Shown piece after piece: positions 45,074 through 54,298 of a stretch of DNA of 64,000 nucleotides. The position numbers and the translations under genes were made by a program. This stretch comes from Streptomyces orinoci. GTDB taxonomy: Bacteria > Actinomycetota > Actinomycetes > Streptomycetales > Streptomycetaceae. The stretch is taken from the NCBI RefSeq assembly GCF_003121295.1, contig NZ_PHNC01000003.1, positions 62,001 to 126,000 of the forward strand, given 5' to 3'. How positions within the stretch are numbered: position 1 is the stretch's first letter; every line of letters begins with the position of its first letter. The notes under the pieces were generated by a model. That model did not search any database and was not told the origin of the DNA. It saw only the letters and a list, made by a program, of their open reading frames with translations.

Positions 45074-45655
45074 GTGAGAGGACGCGGACAGCAGATGGAA
45101 ACCAGGGAAGAGACCGGTGCGGTCCGGCTGATGGAGCCGGTTTTCCGGGTCGCGACCACCGCCGATGTACCGGCTCTCGTCGCCTTGATCGAATCGGCCT
45201 ACCGGGGGGACGCCAGCCGGGCCGGCTGGACCACCGAGGCCGATCTGCTGGATGGGCAGCGCACCGACCCGGAGGGTGTGCTGGCCGTGGTGTCCGACCG
45301 GGCCGGCCGGCTGCTGGTGGCCGAGTGCGAGGGCGAGCCGGTGGCCTGCTGCCAGCTGGAACACCGGGGTGATCACGCCTACTTCGGGATGTTCGCGGTG
45401 CGCCCGGAACTCCAGGGCGCCGGGCTGGGCAAGCTGGTGATCGCCGAGGCGGAGCGGCTGGCGCGGGCCGAGTGGGGCGCCGTTGAGATGCATATGACCG
45501 TGATCCGCCAGCGGGCGGAGCTGATCGCCTGGTACGAGCGGCGCGGCTACCGGCGCACGGGGCGGATGAGCCCCTTCCCGTACGGCGACGAGCGCTTTGG
45601 CATCCCCCGCCGCACCGACCTGGAGTTCGAGCTGCTGATCAAGGAGCTCGGCTAG
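45074..45655 (+). CDS. GNAT family N-acetyltransferase
   Basis: 193 residues from the GTG at 45074, or 186 from the ATG at 45095 (RBS GAGAGGA farther away). Single GNAT domain: FRVATTADVPALVALIESAYRG at the start, MFAVRPELQGAGLGKLVIAEAERL as the acetyl-CoA-binding region (~115-135), and YERRGYRRTGRM near the end. Substrate not predictable. Short intergenic region with the divergent VOC gene. Confidence 0.88.
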   Translation: MRGRGQQMETREETGAVRLMEPVFRVATTADVPALVALIESAYRGDASRAGWTTEADLLDGQRTDPEGVLAVVSDRAGRLLVAECEGEPVACCQLEHRGDHAYFGMFAVRPELQGAGLGKLVIAEAERLARAEWGAVEMHMTVIRQRAELIAWYERRGYRRTGRMSPFPYGDERFGIPRRTDLEFELLIKELG

Positions 45656-45736
45656 CGCTGTGACCGGCAAGGTTCACCGTGATCGGAAGGCGGCTCGTGG
45701 GACGAGCGCACGCTAAACGGCTGGTATTACTGGGGC

Positions 45737-46114
45737 ATGCAGGAAGAGATTGCACGCTCCGCGATCGACACGTTCATCTCCGCGTTCAACGCCTCGGACG
45801 ACAGCTATGTGACCGCCCTGCTCTCCCAGGCTCTGACCTCGGACGTGGTCTTCTGGGGGCCGTTGGGCCGCAGCGAAGGAATCGCGGCGGTCGAGCGGTT
45901 TGTGCTGGACATCCGACGCCACCCGGCGGGGACCGGCACGATGGTGCGCTGCTCCGCGGTGGACATGCCTGACGAGTGGGCCCGGTACCAGTGGGTCTTC
46001 ACCACGCCGGATGGAGGTCCCCGCCTGACCGGAACGGACGTCGTCCATCTGCGGCGGAGCCTCATCGACCAGGTCATCGTCTTCGCGGGGGAGATCGAAC
46101 CGTCCGCTTCCTGA
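45737..46114 (+). CDS. NTF2-like / SnoaL-type protein
   Basis: 125 residues with the cone-shaped NTF2-like fold: a long N-terminal helix (IDTFISAFNASDDSYVTALL), TSDVVFWGPLGRSEGIAAVERFV and beta strands WARYQWVFTTPDG. Members include ketosteroid isomerases, cyclases and binding proteins; no catalytic Asp pair can be assigned. No ribosome site; TATTAC lies about ten bases before the ATG, so it may be leaderless. The IS630 relic begins 26 bases beyond the stop. Confidence 0.8.
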   Translation: MQEEIARSAIDTFISAFNASDDSYVTALLSQALTSDVVFWGPLGRSEGIAAVERFVLDIRRHPAGTGTMVRCSAVDMPDEWARYQWVFTTPDGGPRLTGTDVVHLRRSLIDQVIVFAGEIEPSAS

Positions 46115-46139
46115 GTCATCCTTCTGTCGCTGTCCTTCT

Positions 46140-46614
46140 CCTGGACTCGCCCCATCGGCGTTGACTGCGGGTGCGGGCGCGTTCCTTGCGTTGGGCGGTG
46201 AGTACGTCGGGTGGCGGGCGTTGGTGGTGCGCCGGCGCAGGTAGCGGTGCAGTGCCTGGGTTTGCGCGGGGCGGCTGCGGTGGTGGGAGCTGGCCAGGGT
46301 GAACTGCCGCAGCGAGCCGAAGTGGGCCTCGATCGGGTTGGCCCAGGAAGCGCAGGTCGGGGACGGCCTCCCGCCCGGCGAGGGTCCAGGCAGGCCAGGC
46401 CGATCTCGTTGAAGCGGTGGATCAGGTCCCGGACGGTGTCCTCGTCCGCCTGGACCAGCTGGGCGATCACCGGCACCCGGTTCCCGCCGGCCGAGGCCAG
46501 CAGCATCATCGCGCGCCAGTAGCGCACCGAGTTGGTGCTGCCCCGGCGCACGGTCTGCTGCAGCTTCTGCCCCTCCTGGTCGGTCAGCCTGCGTATACGG
46601 ACAGGCTCAGCCAC
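46140..46614 (-). pseudogene. IS630-family transposase remnant
   Basis: From the ATG at 46614 the minus strand encodes ~80 residues of an IS630 N-terminus (MAEPVRIRRLTDQEGQKLQQ; helix-turn-helix in VIAQLVQADEDTVRDLIHRF). The frame then changes and only the C-terminal piece is left (ANPIEAHFGSLRQFTLASS, LHRYLRRRTTNARHP). The central DDE domain (~200 residues) is deleted, so it is inactive. Confidence 0.85.
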
Positions 46615-46918
46615 CGGGCCTCCAGCGCTCGGATCGGACGCCGCCGCACATCAAACCGTCACCACCAACCCGGTGAACCTTCCCGGTCAGAGCGCCGCCA
46701 GAGGCCGGTGGCCGGAACCCGACTGGCACAGCGTCGGAGGCGCCGGTGACCCCTGGGGCGTTGTTTGACGGCAGAGACCCCGGACGGGCCCCTACGGCAG
46801 GAAATTCCTCGGCGCAACCGGGGGTCCGGCAGGATAATTTGCTGCCTCTCCCCTTGAGCGGAAGAACCTCACATGGATACGGTGTCTTAACGCCAGGTTC
46901 TCCCGAGGAGGGGCAGTC
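46615..46918. other. Non-coding region upstream of the DUF6421 operon
   Basis: 304 bases without a gene. It contains the outer edge of the IS630 relic and, near 46890, a 6-base dyad GAACCT/AGGTTC with a 25-base loop just before the GAGGAGGGG ribosome site. Probably holds the operon promoter; no clear -35/-10 pair seen. Confidence 0.4.
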
Positions 46919-48316
46919 ATGACGGAAATCCTTTCGTCAGCAGGCATAGGCACCGACGTTTTGCCCGTGGATCGCGTGGTCGATCATCCGGCCTGGGCGG
47001 CGCTCAAGGACGCCGTGGAGACGATCCGGCCGTGGCAGTCCCCGGATGGCTCCATCGACCTCGCCCGGGAGGGGGCGCCACCGGGGGAGCGGGTGCGCGC
47101 CGAGGTGGACCGGGTCGCCGAGGCCGTCGGGGAGCTCTCCCCGCTGCTGCCGCATGACGCCGACTACCACGCGGCGCTGGTCAACGATCTGCGCCGCTGG
47201 GCGCAGACCGGCTTCGGCGTCCCGGACTTCCTGGACTCGCTGCTGGCCTTCCAGCCCGCCGCCCAGCGCGCCGACGGCCGCCAGCACCTGGTGGTGTTCC
47301 CCATGTACACCCAGAACGGCAACCCGGACCGCAATCTGGAGGCCGTGGTGCTGCGGGTGGTCTGGCCGGAGTGGCTGGCCGAACTGGAGCGCACCCGCTA
47401 CGACAACCCGCTGTTCGTGGGCATCACCTTCGAGGACTTCACCTCCGGCTATGACACCAACTCCGCGGTGCTCTTCCCGGAGACCGTGGCCGTCCGCCAG
47501 GCCCCCGAGCGCTTCACCTGGGGCGCCATCTTCTGCGACCGGGAGGCGGCCCGCTTCCGCCGGGTCACCGAGTCCGCCGTACGCACCCTGGGCCTGGAAC
47601 TGCCCGCCGACATCGCGGACATGCTGCATGACCAGCAGCGCTGCCAGGAGGCCTTCGTCCTCTGGGACATGATCCACGACCGTACCCACAGCCATGGCGA
47701 CCTGCCCTTCGACCCCTTCATGATCAAGCAGCGCCAGCCGTTCTGGATGTACGGGCTGGAGGAGCTGCGCTGCGACCTGACCGCCTTCAAGGAGGCCGGG
47801 AAGCTGGCCGCGGACGGCTTTCCGCAGGGCCGGGATGTGCAGTATGCGGTGCTCTTCGACCGGATGTTCCGCTTCCCGGTCACCGGTGACCGGGTGCGCA
47901 ACTACGACGGCCTGGGCGGCCAGCTGCTCTTCGCCTATCTGCACCGGCATGACGTCGTACGCTGGACGGACAACACCCTGCATATCGACTTCGACCGGGC
48001 TCCCCAGGTCACCAACCAGCTCTGCGGCGAGATCGAGAAGCTCTACCGGGACGGCATCGACCGGCCCAAACTGGTGCACTGGCTGGCCGCCTATGAGCTG
48101 GTGTCCCGCTATCTCGCCCCGCACCCCGGCTCGGTCTGGGCCAAGGGCCCGGAGGCCCTGGATCTCAGCCAGCCGCCCCGCAAGCTCGTGGACGACGTGC
48201 TTCCGGACGAATTCCCGCTCAGCATGTTCTACGAGGCCCTTGCCAAGAAGCTGCGCGGCGTGATCGCCTCGACCAAGGGGATCACCGCCGAGAAGGCCGG
48301 GCAGGTGGCCGCGTGA
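46919..48316 (+). CDS. DUF6421 family protein
   Basis: 465 residues, ATG at 46919 with a strong GAGGAGGGG ribosome site. A well-conserved, cytosolic protein: FPMYTQNGNPDRNLEAVVLR, DNPLFVGITFEDFTSGYDTNSAVLFPE, WDMIHDRTHSHGDLPFDPFM and WMYGLEELRCDLTAF. The Glu/His/Asp-rich MIHDRTHSHGDLP and YGLEELRCDL could form a metal site, but the activity is unknown. It overlaps or abuts the SDR gene and then a threonine-aldolase-type gene, suggesting a common pathway. Confidence 0.88.
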   Translation: MTEILSSAGIGTDVLPVDRVVDHPAWAALKDAVETIRPWQSPDGSIDLAREGAPPGERVRAEVDRVAEAVGELSPLLPHDADYHAALVNDLRRWAQTGFGVPDFLDSLLAFQPAAQRADGRQHLVVFPMYTQNGNPDRNLEAVVLRVVWPEWLAELERTRYDNPLFVGITFEDFTSGYDTNSAVLFPETVAVRQAPERFTWGAIFCDREAARFRRVTESAVRTLGLELPADIADMLHDQQRCQEAFVLWDMIHDRTHSHGDLPFDPFMIKQRQPFWMYGLEELRCDLTAFKEAGKLAADGFPQGRDVQYAVLFDRMFRFPVTGDRVRNYDGLGGQLLFAYLHRHDVVRWTDNTLHIDFDRAPQVTNQLCGEIEKLYRDGIDRPKLVHWLAAYELVSRYLAPHPGSVWAKGPEALDLSQPPRKLVDDVLPDEFPLSMFYEALAKKLRGVIASTKGITAEKAGQVAA

Positions 48317-48342
48317 GCGAGCGGAAGAAGGAGGCGACGGCC

Positions 48343-49104
48343 ATGAGCACACCCGGGAACGGCAACGGCCGGCTGGACGGGGCCGTGGTGGCGGTGGCGG
48401 GAGCCGCCGGACCGGCGGGCCGGGCGGCCCTGCTGCGGCTGGCGGAGGCGGGGGCCACGGTCATCGCCGCGGACGCCGACGCCGCCCGGCTCGCCGAGGC
48501 CGTGGACGCGGCCCGGTACGCCCATGGCGGGGCCACCGTGGTCGGGGACACCGTCGATCTCCTGGACCTGGCGGCCACCCGGGCCTGGGCCGACCGCAAT
48601 GAGAAGGAATTCGGCCGGATCGACGGCCTGGTCCACCTGGTGGGCGGCTGGCGCGGTTCGGCCACCTTCGCCGAGACCGACCCGGCCGACTGGGAATTGC
48701 TGGAGAAGCTGCTGATCCGCACCGTGCAGCACACCTCCCTGGCCTTCGAGGGCCCGCTGACCCGTAGCGGAAACGGCCGGTATCTGCTGGTCAGCGCGGC
48801 CGGCGCCAGCAAGCCCACGGCGGGCAACGCCGCCTACGCCGCCTCCAAGGCCGCGGCCGAGGCCTGGACCCTGGCCCTGGCGGACTCCTTCCGCAAGGCC
48901 GCCGGGGACCAGCTGGAGCCGCCGGCCGCCGCCGCCATCCTCATCGTCAAGGCCCTGGTGCACGACGCCATGCGCGCCGAGCGGCCCAACGCCAAATTCG
49001 CGGGCTTCACCGATGTGAAGGACCTCGCCGAGGCCATCCTCGGCACCTGGGAGAAGCCCGCCAGCGAAGTGAACGGAACCCGTCTGTGGCTGACCGCGCA
49101 GTGA
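48343..49104 (+). CDS. SDR family oxidoreductase, atypical cofactor loop
   Basis: 253 residues from the ATG at 48343 (GGAGGCGACGG upstream); the GTG at 48313, overlapping the DUF6421 stop, is an alternative. Cofactor loop GAAGPAGRAALLRLAEAG deviates from TGxxxGxG, strand 2 ends in IAADADAARL, and the usual NNAG is LVGGW. The catalytic Ser (LLVSAAGASKP) and YAASK remain. Possibly NAD(P)H binding is weak. Four-base overlap with the aldolase gene. Confidence 0.88.
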   Translation: MSTPGNGNGRLDGAVVAVAGAAGPAGRAALLRLAEAGATVIAADADAARLAEAVDAARYAHGGATVVGDTVDLLDLAATRAWADRNEKEFGRIDGLVHLVGGWRGSATFAETDPADWELLEKLLIRTVQHTSLAFEGPLTRSGNGRYLLVSAAGASKPTAGNAAYAASKAAAEAWTLALADSFRKAAGDQLEPPAAAAILIVKALVHDAMRAERPNAKFAGFTDVKDLAEAILGTWEKPASEVNGTRLWLTAQ

Positions 49105-50168
49105 CCGAAACCGACGCCATACGCCGGCATGACCCCCAGGCGCGCGGCTTCGCCAGCGACAACTACGCGGGCGTCCACCCCGAGATCCTGGCGGCCCTGG
49201 CGCTGGCCAACGAGGGCCACCAGGTCGCCTATGGCGAGGATGTCTACACCGAGCATCTGCAGGAGGTGATCCGCGGCCACTTCGGCCCCTCCGCCGAGGC
49301 CTTCCCGGTGTTCAACGGCACCGGCGCCAATGTGGTCGCCCTGCAGGCCGCCAGTGAGCGCTGGGGAGCGGTGATCTGCGCCGCCACCGCCCATATCCAT
49401 GTGGACGAGTGCGGGGCGCCGGAGCGGGTCGGCGGCCTGAAGCTGCTCACCGTCCCCGGTGAACACGGCAAGCTCACCCCGGAGTTGATCGACCGCGAGG
49501 CCTTCGGCTGGGAGGACGAGCACCGAGCCCAGCCGCAGATCGTCTCCCTCGCCCAGACCACCGAACTGGGCACCTGCTACACGCCCGAGGAGATCCGGGA
49601 GATCTGCGAGCACGCCCATGAGCGCGGGATGAAGGTCCATCTGGACGGCTCCCGGCTGGCCAACGCCGCGGCCACCCTGGGCCGTCCGATGCGGGAGTTC
49701 ACCACCGACGCGGGAGTGGACCTGCTCTCCCTGGGCGGCACCAAGAACGGGCTGATGTTCGGCGAGTTGGTGGTGGTGCTCAACCCCGGCGCGGTGCGCG
49801 CCATGAAGCATCTGCGCAAGCTGTCCATGCAGCTCGCCTCCAAGATGCGTTTTGTCTCGGTGCAGTTCGAGGCCCTGCTGGCCGGGGATCTATGGCTGCG
49901 CAGCGCCCGCCATGCCAATGCCATGGCCGCCCGGCTGGCGGCCGGCGTGAGCACCGTGGACGGCGTGGAGGTGCTGCACCCGGTGCAGTCCAACGCCGTC
50001 TTCGCCCGGCTGCCGCACGATGTCTCCGAACGCCTGCAGAAGCGCTACCGGTTCTACTTCTGGGACGAGGCCGCCGGTGACGTTCGCTGGATGTGCTCCT
50101 TCGACACCCGGCAGGAGGATGTGGACGGCTTTGTGGCGGCGCTGCGGGAGGAGATGTCCCGCAGCTGA
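49101..50168 (+). CDS. Low-specificity L-threonine aldolase family PLP enzyme
   Basis: 355 residues from the GTG at 49101 (GTGA overlap with the SDR stop). Fold type I beta-eliminating lyase: FASDNYAGVHPEILAAL, FNGTGANVVALQAA (PLP phosphate loop), Asp in VHLDGSRLANAAATLG, and the PLP lysine in LSLGGTKNGLMFG (~220). Cleaves threonine or other beta-hydroxy amino acids to glycine and an aldehyde, or runs a beta-elimination. With the SDR upstream it may form a two-step aldol/redox pair; inference only. Confidence 0.92.
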   Translation: MTETDAIRRHDPQARGFASDNYAGVHPEILAALALANEGHQVAYGEDVYTEHLQEVIRGHFGPSAEAFPVFNGTGANVVALQAASERWGAVICAATAHIHVDECGAPERVGGLKLLTVPGEHGKLTPELIDREAFGWEDEHRAQPQIVSLAQTTELGTCYTPEEIREICEHAHERGMKVHLDGSRLANAAATLGRPMREFTTDAGVDLLSLGGTKNGLMFGELVVVLNPGAVRAMKHLRKLSMQLASKMRFVSVQFEALLAGDLWLRSARHANAMAARLAAGVSTVDGVEVLHPVQSNAVFARLPHDVSERLQKRYRFYFWDEAAGDVRWMCSFDTRQEDVDGFVAALREEMSRS

Positions 50169-50189
50169 GGACCACTCGGCCGTCCGGGG

Positions 50190-50918
50190 TCAGCGGGCTT
50201 CCCGGGCGGCCGCCTCCGCCGGAGTGGGTGCCGTCCCGCCCAGATGGGCCGGCACCCACCAGCTGTCCTCCGGCCCCCTGGCGCGGACCGGATAGGCCCG
50301 CTGGGCCGCCTCCAGCAGATCCTGGACCCGGGCCCGCAGCCGCTCGGTGACCGACTCCGCGTTCTCCTCGCGCCCCACCGGCATCGGCTCGCCCACCCGT
50401 ATGGACACCGGGAGATGGCTGCGCCGCAAATCGCGCTTGTGCCCCTTGGTCCACAGCCGCTGGGTGCCCCACAGCGCCATCGGCAGCAGCGGAACCCCCG
50501 CTTCCTGGGCCAGCCGGGCCGCCCCGGACTTGAAGTTCTTCAGGGTGAAGGAGGTGGAGATGGTCGCCTCCGGGAAGACCCCGATGATTTCGCCCGAGCG
50601 CAGCGCGTCCAGCGCGTGCTGGTACGCCCCCGCGCCGGCCGAGCGGTCCACCGGTATGTGCTTCATGGCCCGCATCAGCGGACCGGAGACCTTGTGCCGG
50701 AAGACCGACTCCTTGGCCATGAACCGCACCAGGCGCTTGGCGGGCCGGGCGGCCAGCCCGCAGAAGACGAAGTCCAGGTACCCGATGTGGTTGCTCACCA
50801 GCACCGCCCCGCCGCGCCGCGGCACATGCTCGGTGCCCTGGATGTCGAAGCGCAGATCGAGCGCCCGGAACATGGTGCGAGCGACACCGATCACCGGGGG
50901 GTAGACGAGTTCTGCCAT
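50190..50918 (-). CDS. 1-acyl-glycerol-3-phosphate acyltransferase family (PlsC-like)
   Basis: 242 residues. LPLAT fold with HX4D in LVSNHIGYLDFV (~45), MAKESVFRHKVSGPLMRAMKHIPVDR as the acceptor-binding region and FPEATIS replacing FPEGTRS (~120). Acylates lysophosphatidate or a related lipid at the membrane. Convergent with the aldolase gene and divergent from the thioredoxin gene. Confidence 0.92.
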   Translation of the reverse strand: MAELVYPPVIGVARTMFRALDLRFDIQGTEHVPRRGGAVLVSNHIGYLDFVFCGLAARPAKRLVRFMAKESVFRHKVSGPLMRAMKHIPVDRSAGAGAYQHALDALRSGEIIGVFPEATISTSFTLKNFKSGAARLAQEAGVPLLPMALWGTQRLWTKGHKRDLRRSHLPVSIRVGEPMPVGREENAESVTERLRARVQDLLEAAQRAYPVRARGPEDSWWVPAHLGGTAPTPAEAAAREAR

Positions 50919-51155
50919 GTGTGGCGAGTCCTTAGGGGCCTGGGGAGGGTTCTCCCGGCTGAAGTTACGCGGCCGTAACTTGGCGGTTCCGGCAGATCGT
51001 GCCTGAATGTCCGGCCCGCGGGCCAGTCGAGGGGTGCTCCCGGCCGGGAGATCCTCATCACGTCGCCCGCGCCGCCCTGGCCGGGGCCCGGAATTTCCGG
51101 TCCGGCCGCCGACACTGGATCCTGGTGACGGACCAAGAACGAGGGAAGGAAGAGC

Positions 51156-51512
51156 GTGCCCGGGCAGACGGACCGCGACCACAACCGGCGGCTGAGCGCC
51201 GCCGAGCTCGGTACGGAGCTGGGGGAGCGGGCCACCCTGGTGCACTTCTCCACCGCCTTCTGCCAGCCCTGCCGGGCCACCCGGCGGGTGCTGGCGGAGG
51301 TCGCCGCCCTGGTCGAGGGCGTCACCCATATCGAGATCGACGCCGAGGCGCACCTGGAGCTGGTGCGTGCCCTGGGCATCAGCGCCACCCCGACCGTGCT
51401 GGTGCTGGACGCCGGCGGACATGTGGTGCGCCGGGCCGCCGGACTGCCCGGCAAGGCGCAGGTCATCGCGGCACTGGGCGCGGTGGTGCAGGCCGGGGCC
51501 GGCCCCTGGTGA
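51156..51512 (+). CDS. Thioredoxin family protein
   Basis: 118 residues from the GTG at 51156 behind GGGAAGGAAGAG. Thioredoxin fold with CQPC (STAFCQPCRATRRVL, ~42) instead of the CGPC of thioredoxins, and the cis-Pro in ISATPTVLVLD. CQPC proteins may be oxidants or specialised reductases. Precedes the flavin reductase gene. Confidence 0.9.
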   Translation: MPGQTDRDHNRRLSAAELGTELGERATLVHFSTAFCQPCRATRRVLAEVAALVEGVTHIEIDAEAHLELVRALGISATPTVLVLDAGGHVVRRAAGLPGKAQVIAALGAVVQAGAGPW

Positions 51513-51647
51513 TCCCGTGCTGATGCCCGTGGTGATCCACCTCCCATCCGCCGGGCGGCACTTGACGCTTTCCGCTCTTGATCGTCACTGTGGCGCCATA
51601 TGGCGTGACCGTACCGCGCGGCCCGACTCACCAAAAGGACAGCTTTC

Positions 51648-52145
51648 ATGACGGCCTCGCCCGAACTGGGCAGCAATCCCTCCGACTTGCTGCGCTCGGT
51701 CTTCCGCCGGCATGCCGCGGGAGTCGCCGTCATCACCGCGCGGGGGGCCCGGCCGGCCGGCTTCACCGCCACCTCGCTGACCTCGGTGGCCGCCACGCCC
51801 CCGCTGGTCTCCTTCGGGGTGGGCACCGGCTCCTCCAGCTGGCCGGTGCTCGCCGGGGCGAGCCATGTCGGGGTGCACATACTCGGTGAGCACCAGCGGG
51901 AGCTGGCGGCCACCTTCGCGCTCAGCGGCGCCGACCGCTTCGCCCCGCCCACCCGCTGGCGCACCGGCCCGGAGGGGGTCCCGCTGCTGGAGGGCGTGCT
52001 GGCCTGGATGGTGTGCCGGGTGGTGGCCCGGGTGCCCGCCGGGGACCACCGGGTGGTGCTCGCCGAGGTGGTGGCCGGAGACCCCACCGGCGACGGCCGG
52101 CCCCTCCTCTACCACCAGGGGCGCTTCAACGGTCTGCGGGACTGA
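51648..52145 (+). CDS. Flavin reductase family protein
   Basis: 165 residues. FMN-binding split barrel typical of NAD(P)H-flavin reductases: VFRRHAAGVAVITA, AGFTATSLTSVAATPPLVSFGVG and a GRPLLYHQGRFNGL ending. Supplies reduced flavin to two-component monooxygenases. No monooxygenase neighbour; the closest redox partners are thioredoxin upstream and etfBA downstream. Confidence 0.9.
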   Translation: MTASPELGSNPSDLLRSVFRRHAAGVAVITARGARPAGFTATSLTSVAATPPLVSFGVGTGSSSWPVLAGASHVGVHILGEHQRELAATFALSGADRFAPPTRWRTGPEGVPLLEGVLAWMVCRVVARVPAGDHRVVLAEVVAGDPTGDGRPLLYHQGRFNGLRD

Positions 52146-52345
52146 TATGTCCCTGCTCCCCGCGTTGGGCAGATCACAGCTCACCGGCCTTGCAATCGAC
52201 GTACCGGCTGTATGTACTGACGAGTAACATTCCGCTCGGGGCCGAGCCCTCCCCCAAGGGAAATCACCCACCGGAATCCGCCCCCAAGGCGCCTATGCTG
52301 CCTGCCAAGGCAGCTACGAAGAGACGATGCAGTAGGAGAGCCGGC

Positions 52346-53131
52346 GTGAGCTTGAGGATCGTTGTCTGTGTGAAGTACGTGCCCGACGCCACCGGCGACC
52401 GGCACTTCGCCGAAGACCTGACCGTCGATCGTGACGACGTGGACGGCCTGCTCTCGGAGCTCGACGAGTACGCGGTCGAGCAGGCGCTGCAGATCGCCGA
52501 GGAGGCGGACGACGCCGAGATCACGGTGCTGACCGTCGGCCCCGAGGACGCCAAGGACGCGCTGCGCAAGGCGCTGTCCATGGGCGCCGACAAGGCCGTC
52601 CATGTGGAGGACGACGACCTGCACGGCACCGACGCGCTGGGCACTTCCCTGGTGCTGGCCAAGGCCGTTGAGCACATCGGCTACGACCTGGTCATCTCCG
52701 GCATGGCGTCCACCGACGGCGGCATGGGCGTGGTCCCGGCGATGCTGGCCGAGCGCCTGGGCGTCCCCCAGGTCACCCTGCTCTCCGAGGTCGCGGTGGC
52801 GGACGGCAAGGTCACCGGCCGGCGGGACGGCGACGCGGCCAGCGAGCAGCTGGAGGCCTCGCTTCCGGCGGTGGTCTCGGTCACCGACCAGTCCGGGGAG
52901 GCCCGTTACCCCTCCTTCAAGGGGATCATGGCCGCCAAGAAGAAGCCGGTGCAGACCCTCGACCTGTCCGACCTCGGCATCGAGGCCGAGGAGGTCGGCC
53001 TGGAGGGCTCCTGGACCAAGGTTGACGAGGCCGCGGAGCGCCCGGCCCGTACGGCAGGCACCGTCGTCAAGGACGAGGGCGAGGGCGGCAAGCAGCTCGC
53101 CGCCTTCCTCGCGGAGCGCAAGTTCGTCTGA
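52346..53131 (+). CDS. etfB: Electron transfer flavoprotein beta subunit
   Basis: 261 residues from the GTG at 52346 (TAGGAGAG upstream). AMP-binding subunit of ETF, which takes electrons from acyl-CoA dehydrogenases to the respiratory chain. Signatures: RIVVCVKYVPD at the start, LSELDEYAVEQALQIAEE, SGMASTDGGMGVVPAMLAERLG and AAKKKPVQTLDLSDLG. Followed by etfA after 76 bases. Confidence 0.96.
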   Translation: MSLRIVVCVKYVPDATGDRHFAEDLTVDRDDVDGLLSELDEYAVEQALQIAEEADDAEITVLTVGPEDAKDALRKALSMGADKAVHVEDDDLHGTDALGTSLVLAKAVEHIGYDLVISGMASTDGGMGVVPAMLAERLGVPQVTLLSEVAVADGKVTGRRDGDAASEQLEASLPAVVSVTDQSGEARYPSFKGIMAAKKKPVQTLDLSDLGIEAEEVGLEGSWTKVDEAAERPARTAGTVVKDEGEGGKQLAAFLAERKFV

Positions 53132-53207
53132 AGCGCCTCGCGGGCCAGAAGTTCATCTAAGGCCCGTTTCCCAACCGCCCTCAAAATTCCCGCAGGAGAG
53201 CAACGCC

Positions 53208-54170
53208 ATGGCTGAAGTCCTCGTCTACGTCGACCACGTGGACGGTGCCGTCCGCAAGCCCACCCTCGAACTGCTCACCCTCGCCCGCCGCATCGGCGAG
53301 CCGGTCGCGGTGCACCTCGGCGCCAACGCCGAGGAGGCCGCCAAGGTGCTCGGCGAGTACGGCGCGGTGAAGGTACTGGCCGCCGATGCCGCCGAGTTCG
53401 CCGACTACCTGGTGGCGCCCAAGGTGGACGCCCTCCAGGCCGCCTTCGAGGCCGTCTCCCCGGCCGCCGTGCTGGTCCCCTCCTCCGCGGAGGGCAAGGA
53501 GATCGCGGCCCGCCTGGCGGTCCGTATCGGCTCCGGCATCATCACCGACGCGGTTGACCTGGAGGCCGGTGACGAGGGCCCGGTGGCCTCGCAGTCCGTC
53601 TTCGCGGCCTCGTACACCACCAAGTCCCGGGTCACCAAGGGCACTCCGGTGATCACCGTCAAGCCCAACTCCGCCGCCCCCGAGGCCGCTCCGGCCGCCG
53701 GCACCGTGGAGCAGCTGGCCGTCACCTTCGGTGAGAAGTCCACCGGTACCAAGGTCGTCTCCCGCACCCCGCGCGAGTCCACCGGCCGTCCCGAGCTGAC
53801 CGAGGCCGCCATTGTGGTCTCCGGCGGCCGTGGTGTCGGCGGCGCCGAGAACTTCCCGCTGATCGAGTCCCTGGCCGACTCCCTCGGCGCGGCCGTGGGC
53901 GCCTCCCGCGCCGCGGTGGACGCCGGCTGGTACCCGCACACCAACCAGGTGGGCCAGACCGGCAAGTCGGTCTCCCCGCAGCTCTACATCGCGGCGGGCA
54001 TCTCCGGTGCCATCCAGCACCGGGCCGGCATGCAGACCTCGAAGACCATCGTGGCCATCAACAAGGACGCCGAGGCCCCGATCTTCGAGCTGGTCGACTA
54101 CGGCGTGGTGGGCGACCTGTTCACGGTCGTCCCGCAGCTGACCGAGGAGATCAAGTCCCGCAAGGGCTGA
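53208..54170 (+). CDS. etfA: Electron transfer flavoprotein alpha subunit
   Basis: 320 residues, ATG at 53208 behind CAGGAGAG. FAD-binding domain at the C-terminus: [49 protein letters not shown] and [22 protein letters not shown] are all present. Partner of EtfB; the pair serves fatty-acid and amino-acid oxidation. Confidence 0.97.
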   Translation: MAEVLVYVDHVDGAVRKPTLELLTLARRIGEPVAVHLGANAEEAAKVLGEYGAVKVLAADAAEFADYLVAPKVDALQAAFEAVSPAAVLVPSSAEGKEIAARLAVRIGSGIITDAVDLEAGDEGPVASQSVFAASYTTKSRVTKGTPVITVKPNSAAPEAAPAAGTVEQLAVTFGEKSTGTKVVSRTPRESTGRPELTEAAIVVSGGRGVGGAENFPLIESLADSLGAAVGASRAAVDAGWYPHTNQVGQTGKSVSPQLYIAAGISGAIQHRAGMQTSKTIVAINKDAEAPIFELVDYGVVGDLFTVVPQLTEEIKSRKG

Positions 54171-54229
54171 CCCCGTTCGAACATTGCGGCCCCTGCCTCC
54201 GGCGGGGGCCGCGGTGCGTTGTGGGGGTG

Positions 54230-54277
54230 TTGACCGCCCGCCACGCCGCTCGCTAGCTTCCTTCAACGAATTGTTGA
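54230..54277 (+). promoter_or_regulatory. Promoter and dyad upstream of the DUF6986 gene
   Basis: TTGACC (54230-54235), 18 bases, then TAGCTT (54254-54259) form a principal-sigma-type promoter. TCAAC-N5-GTTGA (54263-54277) lies at the expected transcription start, a good place for a repressor. Confidence 0.6.
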
Positions 54278-54298
54278 TTCCAGGACACTTGAACGGCG

